Below, piece by piece: positions 10,947 to 23,525 of a stretch of DNA of 64,000 nt. Where the stretch lies: positions 2,294,001 to 2,358,000 of the forward strand of contig JAGVVL010000015.1 of the NCBI GenBank assembly GCA_018287875.1, given 5' to 3'. Source of the stretch: Nigrospora sphaerica. Its lineage: Eukaryota; Ascomycota; Sordariomycetes; Amphisphaeriales; Apiosporaceae. The notes under the pieces were generated by a model that saw only the letters and a program-made list of their open reading frames with translations, searched no databases and was not told the DNA's origin. The position numbers and the translations under genes are program-made. Position 1 is the first letter of the stretch. The number at the start of each line of letters is the position of its first letter.

Positions 10947-13310
10947 GCTGCTGGGACTCCGACCGGCGGTGGTGAACACCCCGACCATCCTCATTCCGAT
11001 TATGACCAGCCCCAGCAGCCATTCCACTCGCAGCCGCACGCTGGCGCCCCTTTTGAAGTGCAGCATCACCTCTCCCACCAGGACTCTCAAGGTCCGGATT
11101 CCTATGATACCCATGATGGCCTGCCCGCCACCACGTCGGCCGAGCCTAACCCCCATTCCCTGCACTACGATGATCTTGCCTCGCCTCTCTCGGCCGCCTC
11201 GGCTGCCCACCAAGGCGTCCAACTTTTGCAGGCCGCCACCGCTGCGACCGCCGCCGCCGCTGCGGCCAGCGCCTCGCCCGTCTCGCCGAGCCTCATTGCC
11301 CAGCAGTATGCCCAGTCTGCCTCGCTGCACGTCAACGATGCCCTGCCTCCGCATCAGCATCAGCACCAGCACCAGCACCAGCCTCCGTCGGGCGCCTCGC
11401 AACCGGAAAAGGTGACGCGCTTGCGACGCGCTTGCGACATGTGCAGCCAGCGCAAGGTCAAGGCAAGTCACTCCGTCTCACTGGATCCGGCTGGCCAGTC
11501 CCCTCGCGTTCCTACTGATACCGTTCCGCAGTGCGATGAGAGTGGCCCGCCCTGCAAGCCGTGCGCCGACCTCAATGTCGAATGCACCTTTCAGCGCGAG
11601 ATGAAGCGCCGCGGCCCCCCCAACAAGCATGCCGAAGCGGCGAAAGCCGCCAAAAGGGCGCGCATGGAGGGGATCACGGCCCCACCCGGCCCTCAGCATG
11701 CCGCCCAGGCACTCGTTTCCATTGCCGGACAGGAGGTGACCCCCCGCATGGGTGCCGAGGACATCGCGCCCTGGCCGGTGCTGTTGCTCCTCGTCGACGA
11801 TTTCTTCACGTATATCCACCCCCTGATCCCCTTTCCGCACGAACCCACCTTCCGCCAGAAGCTGAATGCCCGTCGCGACAAGACGGACCGCGACTTTCTG
11901 GCCCTGCTGTCGAGCATGATGGGCGCCTTGGTGGCCTCGTTCCCCCGTAGCGTGCGGTCCCATCTGAAGGCATCCCACAGCCCCGAGATGTTTCCGACGG
12001 CTGTCACCATGATCGATCGATGCCGCACGGTGGCCCTGCAGGCCCGGGGCTACGATTTCCAGGCCAAGGAGGAAATGTCGGTCGACGACGCGGCCACGAG
12101 CTATTTCCTCGGCATCGCCGCGGCGTACACGTTCCGCCTCAAGGCCTGCAAGCGCTTCATGGCCGAGACCATGGCCTTCTGTCGGGAACTGGGCATCCAC
12201 CGCCAACCCGACGCGACCGTCCTTATGTCCAGCGCGTCAGACTTGTCAATGCATGACGTCCCAGTCAAGCCCATTGACCACATCAAGGACCAGATCGGCA
12301 AGCGCATCTTCTGGGTTATGCTTGTGGGGCTGCGCTCCCTGACCCAGCTGGGCTCATCCGTCAACGAGATACCGCTGCCGCCACCCAACAACCAGCAGCC
12401 GTACCCGGACCTGCCCCTCGAGGTGGATGACCAGTACATCTACGCGGACCAGATCCTTCCGCAGCCCGAGGGCACCACGTCGCTCATCACGGGCTTCAAC
12501 CGCAACATCAGCACCTACCTGTCCATGAACGAGCTCATGGGCGTAGACATGTGCTACGGCATCAGCTTCTTTGAATGGAAGGCACAGAAGACGATGCTGG
12601 TCAACGCCCTGCAGACGGCCAAGGCCATCACCAACGACATGCCGCCCGAGTTGCAGGTCGATGTCGGGGCCGCCCCGGCCGGCCCCGCCTTCAGCCTAGC
12701 CGAGGAGCCTGGCATGCAGTATTGCCCGCCCGCGTACCCCAACCTGCAGCCGTCCAACGACGTGCGGATCCTCTACGCCCAGCACCCGGACCGGCGACGC
12801 AAGCTCCAGTACGAGATCCAGAAGGCCAACATCTACGCCTCGCAGCTCGCGACTCGGTCCTACTTCGTCGAGCGGTACTTGAACCTGCGCGACGCGCACC
12901 GGTCCCAGGCCGAGGGCGGCGAGGCGGCCGATGCGGGCGACGAGGTCGACGGCACCATGACGGAGGAGCGCGAGCTCATCATCCGCAACCTACTGGCCGT
13001 CCTGACCTCCATCACACAGCGCAACATGGAGCCCAACGGCGCGTCGCTCGTCAACAAGATCCGCCAGGTCGCCAGCACGCTGCTGCACGACGCCCCCGAG
13101 CGCAAGGGCCCCCTAGCCCTCAAAGCCGACGAGTACCTGGGCAAGTTTGTTGACATCCTCATGAAGCTGGAGAAGAGCGGCACCGTGGCCAGCAACGAGC
13201 TGGGCACCATGACGCCGCAGGACGAGGACGAGGAGCTGCGCCACTGGGCCAACCTCCGTGACTATCAGCTGCAGTTTGCCGCGGACGGCGGCTTTTTCGC
13301 GTCCGGATAG
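10866..13310 (+). CDS. Zn2Cys6 fungal-specific transcription factor
   Basis: Exons 10866-11462 and 11532-13310 give 791 residues. The 69-nt intron starts with GC (AAG|GCAAGT) and ends CGCAG. Splicing joins RRACDMCSQRKVK to CDESGPPCKPC, giving a perfect Zn2Cys6 cluster: C190, C193, C200, C207, C210, C217 with 2-6-6-2-6 spacing. The N-terminus has a poly-Ala tract (about 16-30) and a His/Gln tract just before the cluster. A basic linker (KHAEAAKAAKRARMEG) follows. Residues about 270-600 fit the fungal-specific transcription factor middle homology region (FFTYIHPLIPFPHEPTFRQKL, KRIFWVMLVGLRSL). It is a nuclear DNA-binding regulator; the target pathway is not evident. The intron is a multiple of three and stop-free, so retention would insert 23 residues inside the cluster. 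Confidence 0.92.
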
Positions 13311-14343
13311 CACCCGGCGGCCCCAGCCCACTGCGCCCTCGCTTCCCGAGGCCCCTATCCGCTGTATCCTGATACAAAGCACACATATATCTCCCATGCA
13401 ACCAATTAGCACGGCCCATCTCTGCCGTTCTCTCGCGTTTGTCTTACTCGTCACGGGGCCAAGAGGGTCATGGGAAAGCGCGCTGTCCGTTGCCCAAGTT
13501 TGCATTAGAACGAAAGGTAGTGTCTCTATCGTTCGTAGCCCATACCAATGTCCCGCCCGTGATAAGCATGTACTTGAAAAGAATTGCAACACGCAGCCGA
13601 CCGCAAACAAAGGAATTGGGGAAACTCGGGGTATCAATACCATCAATCGTGCACACCCCCGCCCGACCCGCGAACCCTCCGGCCCTATATAACCAGCTCG
13701 GCTGCCTGACAAGCCGGGCATCTGAGACGATGCTCGAGCTCGCGCGGAGACCATGCGATGGGTATAGAACAAAAGACCGCCTATTACGTTCCTCCTTCTT
13801 GCGTTACCCGTCATCTCGGAATGAATGGGTATATGGGGTCGTTCATCAGTCGTGAAAATCGAGAAAATCCAAAAACGAGGAGTTCGTGCAACACCAACCA
13901 TCGCCGTTGAAGTGACGTCTAGCTTGCAGAAACCAGACTAGCCCACCCAGACATGATAAACACCGAGCGAGGGGAGGAAGGGGAAGGACAAACAGCCAGT
14001 ACTTCAAAGGGAAGAAGACTTGGTCGCAACATGAGATGGGACGATGCGTGGAATGCAGCGAACGTGGATGGTGGGTATACCAGCCGAGAAACTAAAAGTC
14101 ATCCGTGAACGCCTCATCATGTACTCGTAGCAAAGCCAACCGAGATGAAATGCAGGAACGCGCCTAATGGACTCGTCATACGGAAAAAGCAATCGTGACG
14201 CATATTGTCGTAAGGAGAAAGGGGTATTTGAGGTGGAAAGGTCGTCCGTCCAAGGCGTGGTGGGCGATGGACCGGAGACGATAGGTATGCGGTGGGGGGG
14301 AGGTTGGCAAGCAGCAACCAAAGAGTTCCCTGAGCAAACTGGA
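13311..14343. other. Convergent intergenic region between two regulator genes
   Basis: About 1 kb between the 3' ends of the Zn2Cys6 gene (plus) and the C2H2 gene (minus). It presumably holds both 3' UTRs. No coding sequence was recognised. Confidence 0.6.
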
Positions 14344-16394
14344 TCAATAGGCCGTAGTGGCGTTGGTCTCGCTGGTGGCGACGGCGACGAGCGCCTGCAG
14401 GCGCAGCATGTTGTCCTTGCTCGAATTGTTCTCCGGAGGCGGCGGCTGTTGAGGGATCGCGGCTTCCCTCGCCGGGAACCCAGCAAACTGACTTATATTT
14501 GGGTGCACCATCCGGCCAACCCTCTCGACGCGTGCCATCTTCTCGGGCGGGCCTTCGTGGTGGACGATGGGCCCGTGGTACCACCCGTGGCGCTTCGTGT
14601 CCCGGGGGGTCGTGATGGACGGTGCCGACATGGTGTGCTGATGGAAGGGTCTACCTCCGCCGCCACTGCTGGGATAGGCCGTCTCCACGCGCACGTTCTC
14701 GCTGAACCGGACCGTCGGGGGGTTCGGTCTGGCCTTGTTGGCCTCGGCTTCCACAGCCTGGTGAACTTCTTGCGCCCAGGACCCCGCGCCGTCATGCGGG
14801 GGCGTCGTGCGGGACGCAATGTCGAGGCGCGTCAGACCACGGTGGAGACCCATATCCCAGCTGGCCGTGCCTCGGCGGTCGTCGGACATGGCGTCGGCAG
14901 AGTGCAGCATGCCTTGCGGGTGGACGACCTCGGGGTCGACCATCATCGGCGACACGTTGCGTCGGAGCGGCGACACGGGCCGGTGAGGCAGGGGGTCAAA
15001 GGATTCAATGCCAGGCAGGCGGATGGCGTTGGGCTGGGGAGCGGCGTGGGCGATGGGCGAAGGGCCCGAGACGGGAGTTTGCATCTGGGACGGTGTGACG
15101 ACCTGGCTCAAGCGACTGCTGGCGTTGGCCGCATTGAAGTTGCTCGAGTCCGGGTGCCAGGTTCGGCGACGCCACGCCTCATCGGCCGCGCTGGCCAGAG
15201 AATCCCGACGCGAGAAGACGGACGAGGTCGGCGAGGCCAGAACGCTCGAAGTGGGAGAGAAGGGTCCCTGTCCGGGGTTGTTCATAGGGGCGGCGCCGAA
15301 AAGCGGCCGGCCAACCCCCATACCATGAGGCGACTGGAAGGGGTTTCCTCCCGAAGGCACGCTCAGCCGCCGCCCGGGCGTCCGGGAGCCGGCAGTGTAC
15401 AGACTCTGCGAGCGGGAATGAGACGAGGTAGGGGAAGCGATGGCGGACCACCGGGGGCTGCTCTGGCCCGTAGAGAAAGTGGCCGAGGTGGGGGTGCTAA
15501 AGTCGCTGGGCGACACGGGCCGATACGAGTACTGGCTGTCGGCCGCGCTGTGGTAGGATTCCACCGAGAGGCGGGACCGCGGATCGGCCATGACGAGAGG
15601 AGCGGGACGCCGCCGGGCATCCTCCCGGCTGCTAAAGGTCGAAGCTATAGATCCGATGCTCGATGTCGACAGGGACTTCCCGTGACCACGCGGTGCCCCG
15701 CCGACGCTCCCCGCCGTCGAGGCGCGGGCCCGGCCAGGTTGGCGAACCCTGTCCGTCCGGATCTGTCGCTGGAACCGGGTACCGGTTGCCGCCAGAGAAT
15801 CGATAGGAATGTCTTCGTTGACATGGACGGTCTGGGCGTGCTGGCGAAGGTTGTCCAAACGCGAGAAGCGCCGCGAGCAGTGACATTGGAAGGGGCGTTC
15901 TCCCGTATGTTTCCTGGGGGAACGTGTCAGCACCAACTGGTGGCGACGCCGTGACCCTGAACAGGGACAAGGATCCATGGTATTTACCTGATGTGCCGTG
16001 CTAGGTGCTCACTTCTTGTGAAGCTCAGATTGCAGGGGGGGTAGTCAGTACAATAAAATCTCTGCGACTTCTTCTTCTTGTTCGACTTGGATCCGTCGGC
16101 GTTCACGCTGTCGTCGTCGGATCCACCGTCGTCACCAGGGCCCTCTCCGTCGGAGTCGTCCATGTCCACGTCCTCGGACGCGCCCCGAGGTTTCCTCGGG
16201 TGCTGCGCGTTGTCCGGCTGCGACACGCTCTTCTCGTCAATGCTCTCGGGAATCTGGATGGCCTGGGGAAATGGCGACGTCGGCAGAGGGCGCTGGCCAA
16301 AAGTAGCCTTGGTAGGTGTCGGAGTCGTGGGCGACGGCGCCATCATGTCCTCCTTCTGCGCCTCGATGTTGACGGGCCGGAAGGCGGCTGCCAT
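14344..16394 (-). CDS. C2H2 zinc-finger transcription factor (Usv1/Rgm1/RfeC-like fingers)
   Basis: Minus-strand exons 16394-15988 and 15913-14344 give 658 residues. The 74-nt intron (GTAAAT donor, CCCAG acceptor) splits the fingers exactly, giving [21 protein letters not shown] then [32 protein letters not shown]. These are two tandem fingers near residues 114-166, the second with a shortened CxC pair. An acidic stretch ([21 protein letters not shown]) and a basic patch (KSNKKKK) precede them. The C-terminal 450 residues are Ser/Pro-rich and probably disordered. The finger sequence matches what I recall of yeast Usv1/Rgm1 and Aspergillus RfeC, so a stress or morphology regulator is plausible but unproven. 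The ATG at 16394 lies just after a possible 5'-UTR intron (GTGAGC at 16458, CGCAG ending 16398). The upstream frame has no ATG. Confidence 0.88.
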
Positions 16395-18713
16395 AGCCTG
16401 CGAGGCTGCCAACAGCGTTGGTAGTCGTCGGGTGCTCGTCCGCGGCGTTCTGGCTCACCAGTCCGCGGGGCCGACTCCCGATATGACGGGTGCGCAGCGG
16501 CAGTGAGGGCAAAAGATGGTGGCTAGACGACGGGAATGGCGTGGTGTGGTTTTGTGGGCGGGCGGTATGGACTCGGGTGGGCTGGGCGGGACGCGACTCG
16601 GAAGCGGAGAGGATGGGCGGGAGGGGGGGGGGGGGGGGGGGAAGAAAAACAGCAAGGGGATGGTAGAGGACAAAGTAAGCGACGCCGTTTCAACACATTC
16701 GAAAGTCTGTTTTGTGCGAAGCCCGTCTGTGGTATTGGTGACCAACCGAGGCGACGATGAGTGAGCGGGTGTGGTGTGCTGGCCGTCGCGTGTTTATCCC
16801 TCCGGGCCTTTCGATGGGGGAAAGGTCGAGCGCGGGCTGAGCGGTTCGGGGCAATGACGAATGCGACCAGGTACGGTGGGCGAAGGACCGACACAGCCAG
16901 CAACGTGTTTGAGAGGTAGGTACCTTTCAGTCCGGGCTCAGGCGGACGAGGCGAGGCGAGGCGAGGCGTGGCGTGGCGTTCAGGTCCGAGGAGAAGCGGG
17001 CGTGGTTGGAAGAATGCCTTTGGGCAAGAGACGAGGTGACGAAGGGCGTCGGCCAGGAGGGGAAGGGGGGGAAGAGGGAAAATATTGCCCAAAGATTATC
17101 TGGACCCTAGAGATCCATCCCAAGTTATCGCGCACGCTGGGAGCTAGAGCGAGGGCGGCCGAGGGAGGAGGGACTGGGACCGGGACTGGGACCGGGAACT
17201 GGAGACTGGAGAGGAGCTCGGGTTGGTGCTAACGAACCAACCACCGGAGGGGCTGGGGCCCAGAAGCGGGAGCAGCGCTCGGGCGATGAACGACAATGCC
17301 AAAGATGGGGCACCAGGGCGAAGGCAAAGGCCGAGCAGGGATTCGGCTTGTTTCTTTTTTGGCCGTCCCTGGTTACGGGGGGGAAGGGTGCATTCGGCTA
17401 TCGCCTCGACGCGAAGCCACAACTGGCGATGGGAGGCCGGACGGGTTTGAGATGAAAATGGACGAGAAGGGTATTGCTCGCGTGGGTTCGCAAGCAAGAA
17501 ACGGGGGGTGGCGAGCGAGAGAAGAGGACGGGAGAGAGGGGGAAAGAGGGGAGGGAGAGTTTCGTTTCGTCCAGCAACCGGGGGGTGTGGGCGGGAGGGA
17601 ATGGAATTGAAGCACAGCCTGGGGCGGATGGGTCAATGATGATGACTTATTCCTCCCAACTGACTCTCCCAAGCCCCCGTCCCAGTCGAATAAAGTCCGA
17701 AGAACAGCGCAGTTGCGCGCGACAGGACAGGGGCAGTTTGGGAACCACGCCGCTTGGCGTCAGGATGGGGGGTGGTGGTGGTAATGGTGGTGGTGGTGCT
17801 GGCCGAGCTGGCCAGGCCGTCCCGAGGTACCTGTGGTGTTGGTCGTGGTGATGGTGGTGTCGAAAGGCCGCTGCGGGCCTACACACAATACGAACTGCGT
17901 GTGCCTGGTTTCGCACAATTCGCGGCTGAGAGTTTGAAACCAAAGCTGGACGACGTGTATCCGATGACTGCCGGCCGAGCACACTTACTGGACGGACGCC
18001 TTTGCTAGGGTGCCTGGCAGAGGGCCTGGCTCGTCTACACGAAGGAAGGGCGGCCTGTTCATCCTTACACTACCCACCCGTCCTCTACCGTCTGTCTCGC
18101 AAACCCTCTCTCTTGGGCCGTACCTCTCTCTGCCTGTCCGTTCCATCCATGCTTCTGGACTCCCATATCTCTCTGTATGTATGTAGCTGTACATATACGT
18201 ATATACATAACAGTACAAAGACTCCGTCGCCGGCCGCCGGCCCAGCCCTTTTTTTTTTCTTTCGCGAAAACCCACCTGCCCTACCTCTCCTTGCTCGCCA
18301 TCGTGCCCTCCGCTCGCGATGCATCCGAGTGGTGCCGCGACTACCAATGTCTCTGAGGGAAGCTTTCGCACAAGGCTGGCAAGTCTGAATGGTCAAAGTC
18401 AAAAGCGTCAAGCGGAGGCTTCTGTCGCCGGGAGACGCTAGGTAGCCGGCCGCCGATCTTGCCATCCATCGTTTCCTTTCCCACCCATCCATCATCGCCG
18501 CCCGTTCGAGCCGTTGTCCACCATGTTCTCGCTCTCTCTCTCTCCCTCTCTTTCTCTTTCGCTCTCACCCTCTCCCTCCCCGGTCAAGCGGGCTCCTTGC
18601 ACACACCCACATACCCACACACACCACGCACATACTTAAGTACACCCCCCCCCCCTCCTCCCTCAAACACGCACACACGCACAGGCGAGCCAGGTGTCAA
18701 TCAATCAATTAAA

Positions 18714-18764
18714 ACACACACGCACACACACACGCGCACACGCACGCACACACACACACACAAA
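18714..18764. repeat. (CA)n-type microsatellite
   Basis: Imperfect CA dinucleotide run with occasional CG interruptions. It follows CA-rich and C-run sequence from about 18598. Confidence 0.9.
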
Positions 18765-21700
18765 AGTACATAGGGAGGTAACTAGCAGTATAAAACAACC
18801 GACAACCCACCCCAAAGCGCGCGCAATCGGTCAGACCAAGGGGTCCGCCGGTCGGCGGTACCGCTGCTAAACCTGGGTGGCTGGAGCCGGACCGCTTTCT
18901 TTCGCGTCTCGTATGTAATACCTACGGCCACATATACAGCGCATATCCCGTCCAGCGGTGCCTTTCCTAGACCTGACGGGACGGCCTGGGTCGTTTGTCG
19001 CGGATGTGCTTGCTAGGAGGGGGCGGGGCGCGCAGGGAGGGGCAAGCTACGGGTCGTTCACGCGTGAGCGCGAGAGAGAGAGAGAGAGAGAGGCTAGCTG
19101 GCTGGCTGGCTGCCCTTGAAGGCCGTCCGCTTTTTTTCCCTCCCATGGCGCTAACATCGAGTCCTGGCCCCTACGGCAGGTCCAGAACAGGGGGCCCCTC
19201 TCTATAAAAAGTGCGATTGGCGGGCGGCATAGCGCCCTGGCCGGGCCTGGCGTGCCTGCTGCCAGGTTCAGCCCGGGACCGCATCACAAGCACCATGCAA
19301 CTCTCCACCGCCGTCGCGCTACGCGGCCCTCGCCAAGGTTGGCAGCCAGGCAGCTAGCGGGAAACGAGAGGGGCAGCACCAGCGCGGCGAGCGAGCAGCG
19401 CCCCGGCCAGGCAAGCAAGGCACGCAAAATATCATTCCGACATCATGGTCATCGAAAGCGCCTGCTTGCGCCGCGTGGCGGCGAGGAACCGTTTCTCGCT
19501 ATTCACGGGCTGAGGCCGCTACCATCGTCACCGGCCGTCGGTAGTTAGAGGTGAATCTGAGCAAGCCGCTTCACTACGGTATCCAAACGAGGTAACCCGC
19601 ACGGCCTCAGCCCCTTCTCCCGTACTGACTTTGTCTGACTTTTGTCTGCCTCCCCAGCCTACTTGCCTTTCGTCCGCCTCTCCTGCCTGCCCGCCTGCCT
19701 GCCTCTCGGTAAGAAGGTAGGTCTAGCAACAGCCTCTACCATGGATGTCCATGGGGGTCGTGGTCCACGCAGGGAGACGGAGGTAAGCGACGCGACACCG
19801 GGCGCCCGGGTGTCACCCAAGGCCCCTGGGCCGTAGCAGGTCGAAACAGCAGAGGGGGCGGAGGTGCGGCTTACACAGTCTTAAGCTTATGTGTAGCTCC
19901 CCTTCCAGAGGCTGGCACCTGCATACCGTGGTCAGTACCAAAAGGTAGGCAGCATGTCTGTGTTCTGTGAGACACGGCCGCGTCGCCTCCTCTCTCCGGT
20001 CGGGTGCCTGGGGTCCTGGGCGACCTGGCCGCCGGGGCTCACCGGTGAGCGAGCTGGACGGCACAAATGAGCAGAGGCGTGAGGCGTGAGAGGGAGATAG
20101 AGAGGGGGAGAGAGAGGGGGAGATAGGGAGAGAGAGGTAGCTGGTTGTAGCTATGGGATGGGAAACCAGTGACTCTGCGTCGCGGTTCCGGCGTTGCTGG
20201 ACCCTTGGCCTCTGGGCTCGGTACGGGTCAGCACGGCCAGCGACCGACGGGGAGTGTGGGAATCAGAGATGGGGACGGCCGGGCGCGTCGCCCCTCTCTA
20301 TGCCCCTCTTGCCCCTCCTTTGCTTTTTGGACGGCCAGTTTTCCCCCCTCGGCGCTGACCGAACATCAATCAGGAAGAGCGACGCCGCCATTCGTCTGGA
20401 TCTCCGATATCCTGCATTGCTGGGCGGGGGTTGGAACGTTTCTGTGTCGACCCCTCGGTGGGGAAAAGTGGAGGTTAACGATCTTTGACAGCATTCGCTG
20501 ATGATCTGCGAAGCTTGGCGGCTCTGACGCAACCGAGTCTGCCCAAGGGTGATCATTGACGGGCATGGGCCTTTTTTTTTTTTTTTGGCCTGGCTCGGGC
20601 GCTTTGGGAGGGCCCTGCTTGGCCAGTACTACAACTATACTATGCTTTGTGCAGTCCACTCGGCGCGTGATCGTCCCTCCCCGACTTTTTTTCTTCCAGG
20701 TCCCACGGACGAGGCGGTGTCGGCCAGCCAGTAAACCCGGAGAAGGTGACAGCGCCCAAGGTGAGCGGAATGCCTGCCCGGCTTCAGTTGCCTGCCGATG
20801 TTCTTCCCCTGTCCCCATGCGCCGCGTCCCTGACAACCCAAGTTGCAACAGGATGTGCTGGCATAGACGGGAATGGAAGCTCGTCGCGCCTTGCACGAGG
20901 CTAAGGAAAACTTGACCTGTCACACTGACGGGCCTCCGTTGGAAAGCGAGTTGAAACTCTCGAGGCGAAGAGGGGGCCGATGGCGGCGAAGGCGGACGAT
21001 TGGGAAAGTCGCCTTTGCTTGCTGGCTCGCCCGCAGTGCTCGGCGGCTGCAGGTGATGCGGTGGTGAGAGTTCGACGGCTAAAAGCCTCTGCATCCAATC
21101 TCGAGCCGTCTCATAGCCGATGCGGACACTTGCGTTTGCCCATGTCTGCTGGTGCTGGTGGAGGTTCCTGGAGTCGCTTTTTTTTTCCAGCGGTTCCCGC
21201 TTTCAGACGTCGACCTGCATTAACAAGGCACGCCAGCTGACGGCCAGAGCCACCCCTGCGAATGCATCCTCAGGCACCGACCGGGTCTTCGCCCGCCCAC
21301 CCCTGGCTCGCTGTTTTGCGCCGGCCTGGTGACGGGGCGGCCATGTACATCGTACGTCTGTCCTGGTGGTCGCCTACTGGGACATGGATATATACGTATG
21401 CACGAAGCAAAAAAGCACGGCATGGATGGGGACGGCCATACGGGTGCCCGCGTCCATTCATGTTGCTAGGCGCAACGCCTGGCGCGTCGGTCTCCCGTCT
21501 GGGTCGAGACCGTTGATGCGCCCGCCCTGAGGAGCCAAGGCGGCGGCAACAAAAATCAGCCCCCGGCTCAACCGCCGCCTGCTGCAAGGCTGAAAGCTTC
21601 CCTTCCCATCGACGCCAACGCCAACGCAACACTGGGCAACGTCCTCGACGCAACGCTGCCCACGGCCCCGGGCACACGGACGGGCGGGCCATACCGGGTA

Positions 21701-23441
21701 CTTCGTATGTTCACTGCGCGCTGACTCAGTGGCTTGCGGGCTTTGTTCCACAAGAGGGCCCCAGGGGTGTTGCGGGGGGGGCATATTCGCGCGCGCGCCC
21801 GCTCCGTGTCGGATGAGCTGTCACAGTCCACGGCGGCGTCTGCCCGGGCCCTTCCATCCTCTATTGTCTCCTACGGCGTCCCTCGTCTCCGACGGCGCAG
21901 CCTTGGGGGTGCGAACCATGATGTTTCTGACGCGTTCCACGCCACGCCGAGCGGGTGCCGATCGGTTGACGTCCCATCCGCCCCGGACCATTGCGGCCAC
22001 GTGGATTAGGTTGGGTGAACCTGAAGGCCGCCTCGCGACTAAGAGCCTGGTAGCAACCCACAGGGCGAGCAAACTCCCGCGGAGCCTGAGTCGGGCCGGC
22101 CTTGCTGATGGGCGCCAGACGGCAAGGACAGCGGCAGCCACAGCTCCTCCCTCCCCTTCCCCCCTTGTGTGTGGCGCTTACTCACTTGGGGAGAAGGCTG
22201 GCTTTGCCGACCTACCAACTGCGGCTCATTCCGTTACTCATCGGCAGAAGCTGCAGCATTTCACCTCCTGGCCTAGCACGAGGCCACAGAAAGTTCCCGT
22301 TCCCGCAGAGCCTTCTCCCCTAAGCGTCCATCGCGGGGTAAAGGTTCGAAAGGTGGCGATGGGCTCGAAAGCCCCCCCCCCCCCGCTTTCCACTGCTTAG
22401 GACCCGAGTTTGCCCCGATCATGGACCTCTCTGAACGATGCTGGTTTGTCCCAGCCCTCCTCGTCACAACCCGCGTACTCGGAGGGCGGGGGGCGCTTGT
22501 GCGACTGAGGCCGGGCGTTGATGGACGGCAGGGCCAGCTACCGCAACGAGCGATGGATGTACTTCCAATGAACACCACGCCTGCGTCCGGGTCCCTGAGT
22601 GTCAGGTACCTCCTGCGGAGTACCAAGATAGGCACCCCGTAGTCGCCTCTACTACAGGGTACTTACATGTGCGTCGAAAGAGCCCACGGGCCCGCTCCAT
22701 CTGCGCGTTTTGATGCAGCTTCGTACCCCAGGGTCGTACACGTCGGGGTGCCAAGATAAGCATTAAATAGTTTCTTGGCCAAGAGTGAAGTGGTGAGAGA
22801 CATCGATTGATAACCCTTTCCCAACCAAGGCCCTCAGCCCCCGCAGGTACTCAGGGCGTGAGCGAGAACTTCCTCTCTTCGCCTGTGAGAGGTTTGTCAG
22901 CATCAGTCCGGGTGCAGGGGCAGGGCCGTCGGCCAAATGGGATGCATCCGTAAAGACGTATGCGCCAACCCAGCGCAATATATTAGTATTGTTGGTTTCG
23001 TGCCGCCGCGTCGTTGCGTGAGCTTGGTTCGGCGAAAAGGCTTTATTGTTATTGTTACCTCGCTGGGCCGACTAAAACGGCACCTGCTTTACCTGCGGAA
23101 GGAGGGCAGTATCGAGTCAGGTGTCGCCGGGACTACTGCAGCACAAGGGCACACGCTCGCGTTTGCGGTCGGGACCGACGCCCAGTCCCCCAAAGATACC
23201 CTGGATGGTATGCATCGACACCGTGGCAGCCAGCTTCGGTCAGCGCTGCGCCTGTGGCGTCTCGGCGTCGCTGTTATGCTTACTTCTTTTTCAGGTTGCC
23301 GCCCGCCAAAGGGGCGGTCCAGCAGGGCGAGGGCCCTGGCCCGTTGGCAGGTCCCTCTCTCTCTCGTTCCCAATAGGGCACACTGGCTGACGCTGCGCCG
23401 TCGAGTGCCATCTTCTTAGCAACCTCCCAATGGCCAACGCA

Positions 23442-23462
23442 CCGTCGTCGTCGCCGTCGCCA

Positions 23463-23518
<56 letters not shown>

Positions 23519-23525
23519 GCCGTCT
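23442..23525. repeat. (TCG)n trinucleotide microsatellite
   Basis: Roughly 27 units of TCG/CCG, pure TCG through about 23464-23510 and grading into CCG. It lies in non-coding sequence; on the opposite strand it reads CGA. A short ATG-led frame (ATGGCCAACGCACCG at about 23431) would encode a poly-Ser run, but nothing supports a gene. Confidence 0.95.

Noticed and set aside
14167..15954. Plus-strand open frame of about 595 codons opposite the C2H2 gene
   Set aside because: Antisense shadow; Arg/Gly-rich with no motif, while the minus strand encodes clear zinc fingers.
16623..16641. G homopolymer as a possible assembly gap or G-quadruplex element
   Set aside because: A single run of G does not show a four-tract quadruplex layout; it is probably a simple slippage run in non-coding DNA.
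23442..23525. TCG repeat considered as a repeat array of CRISPR or satellite type
   Set aside because: Three-base units without spacers are a microsatellite.
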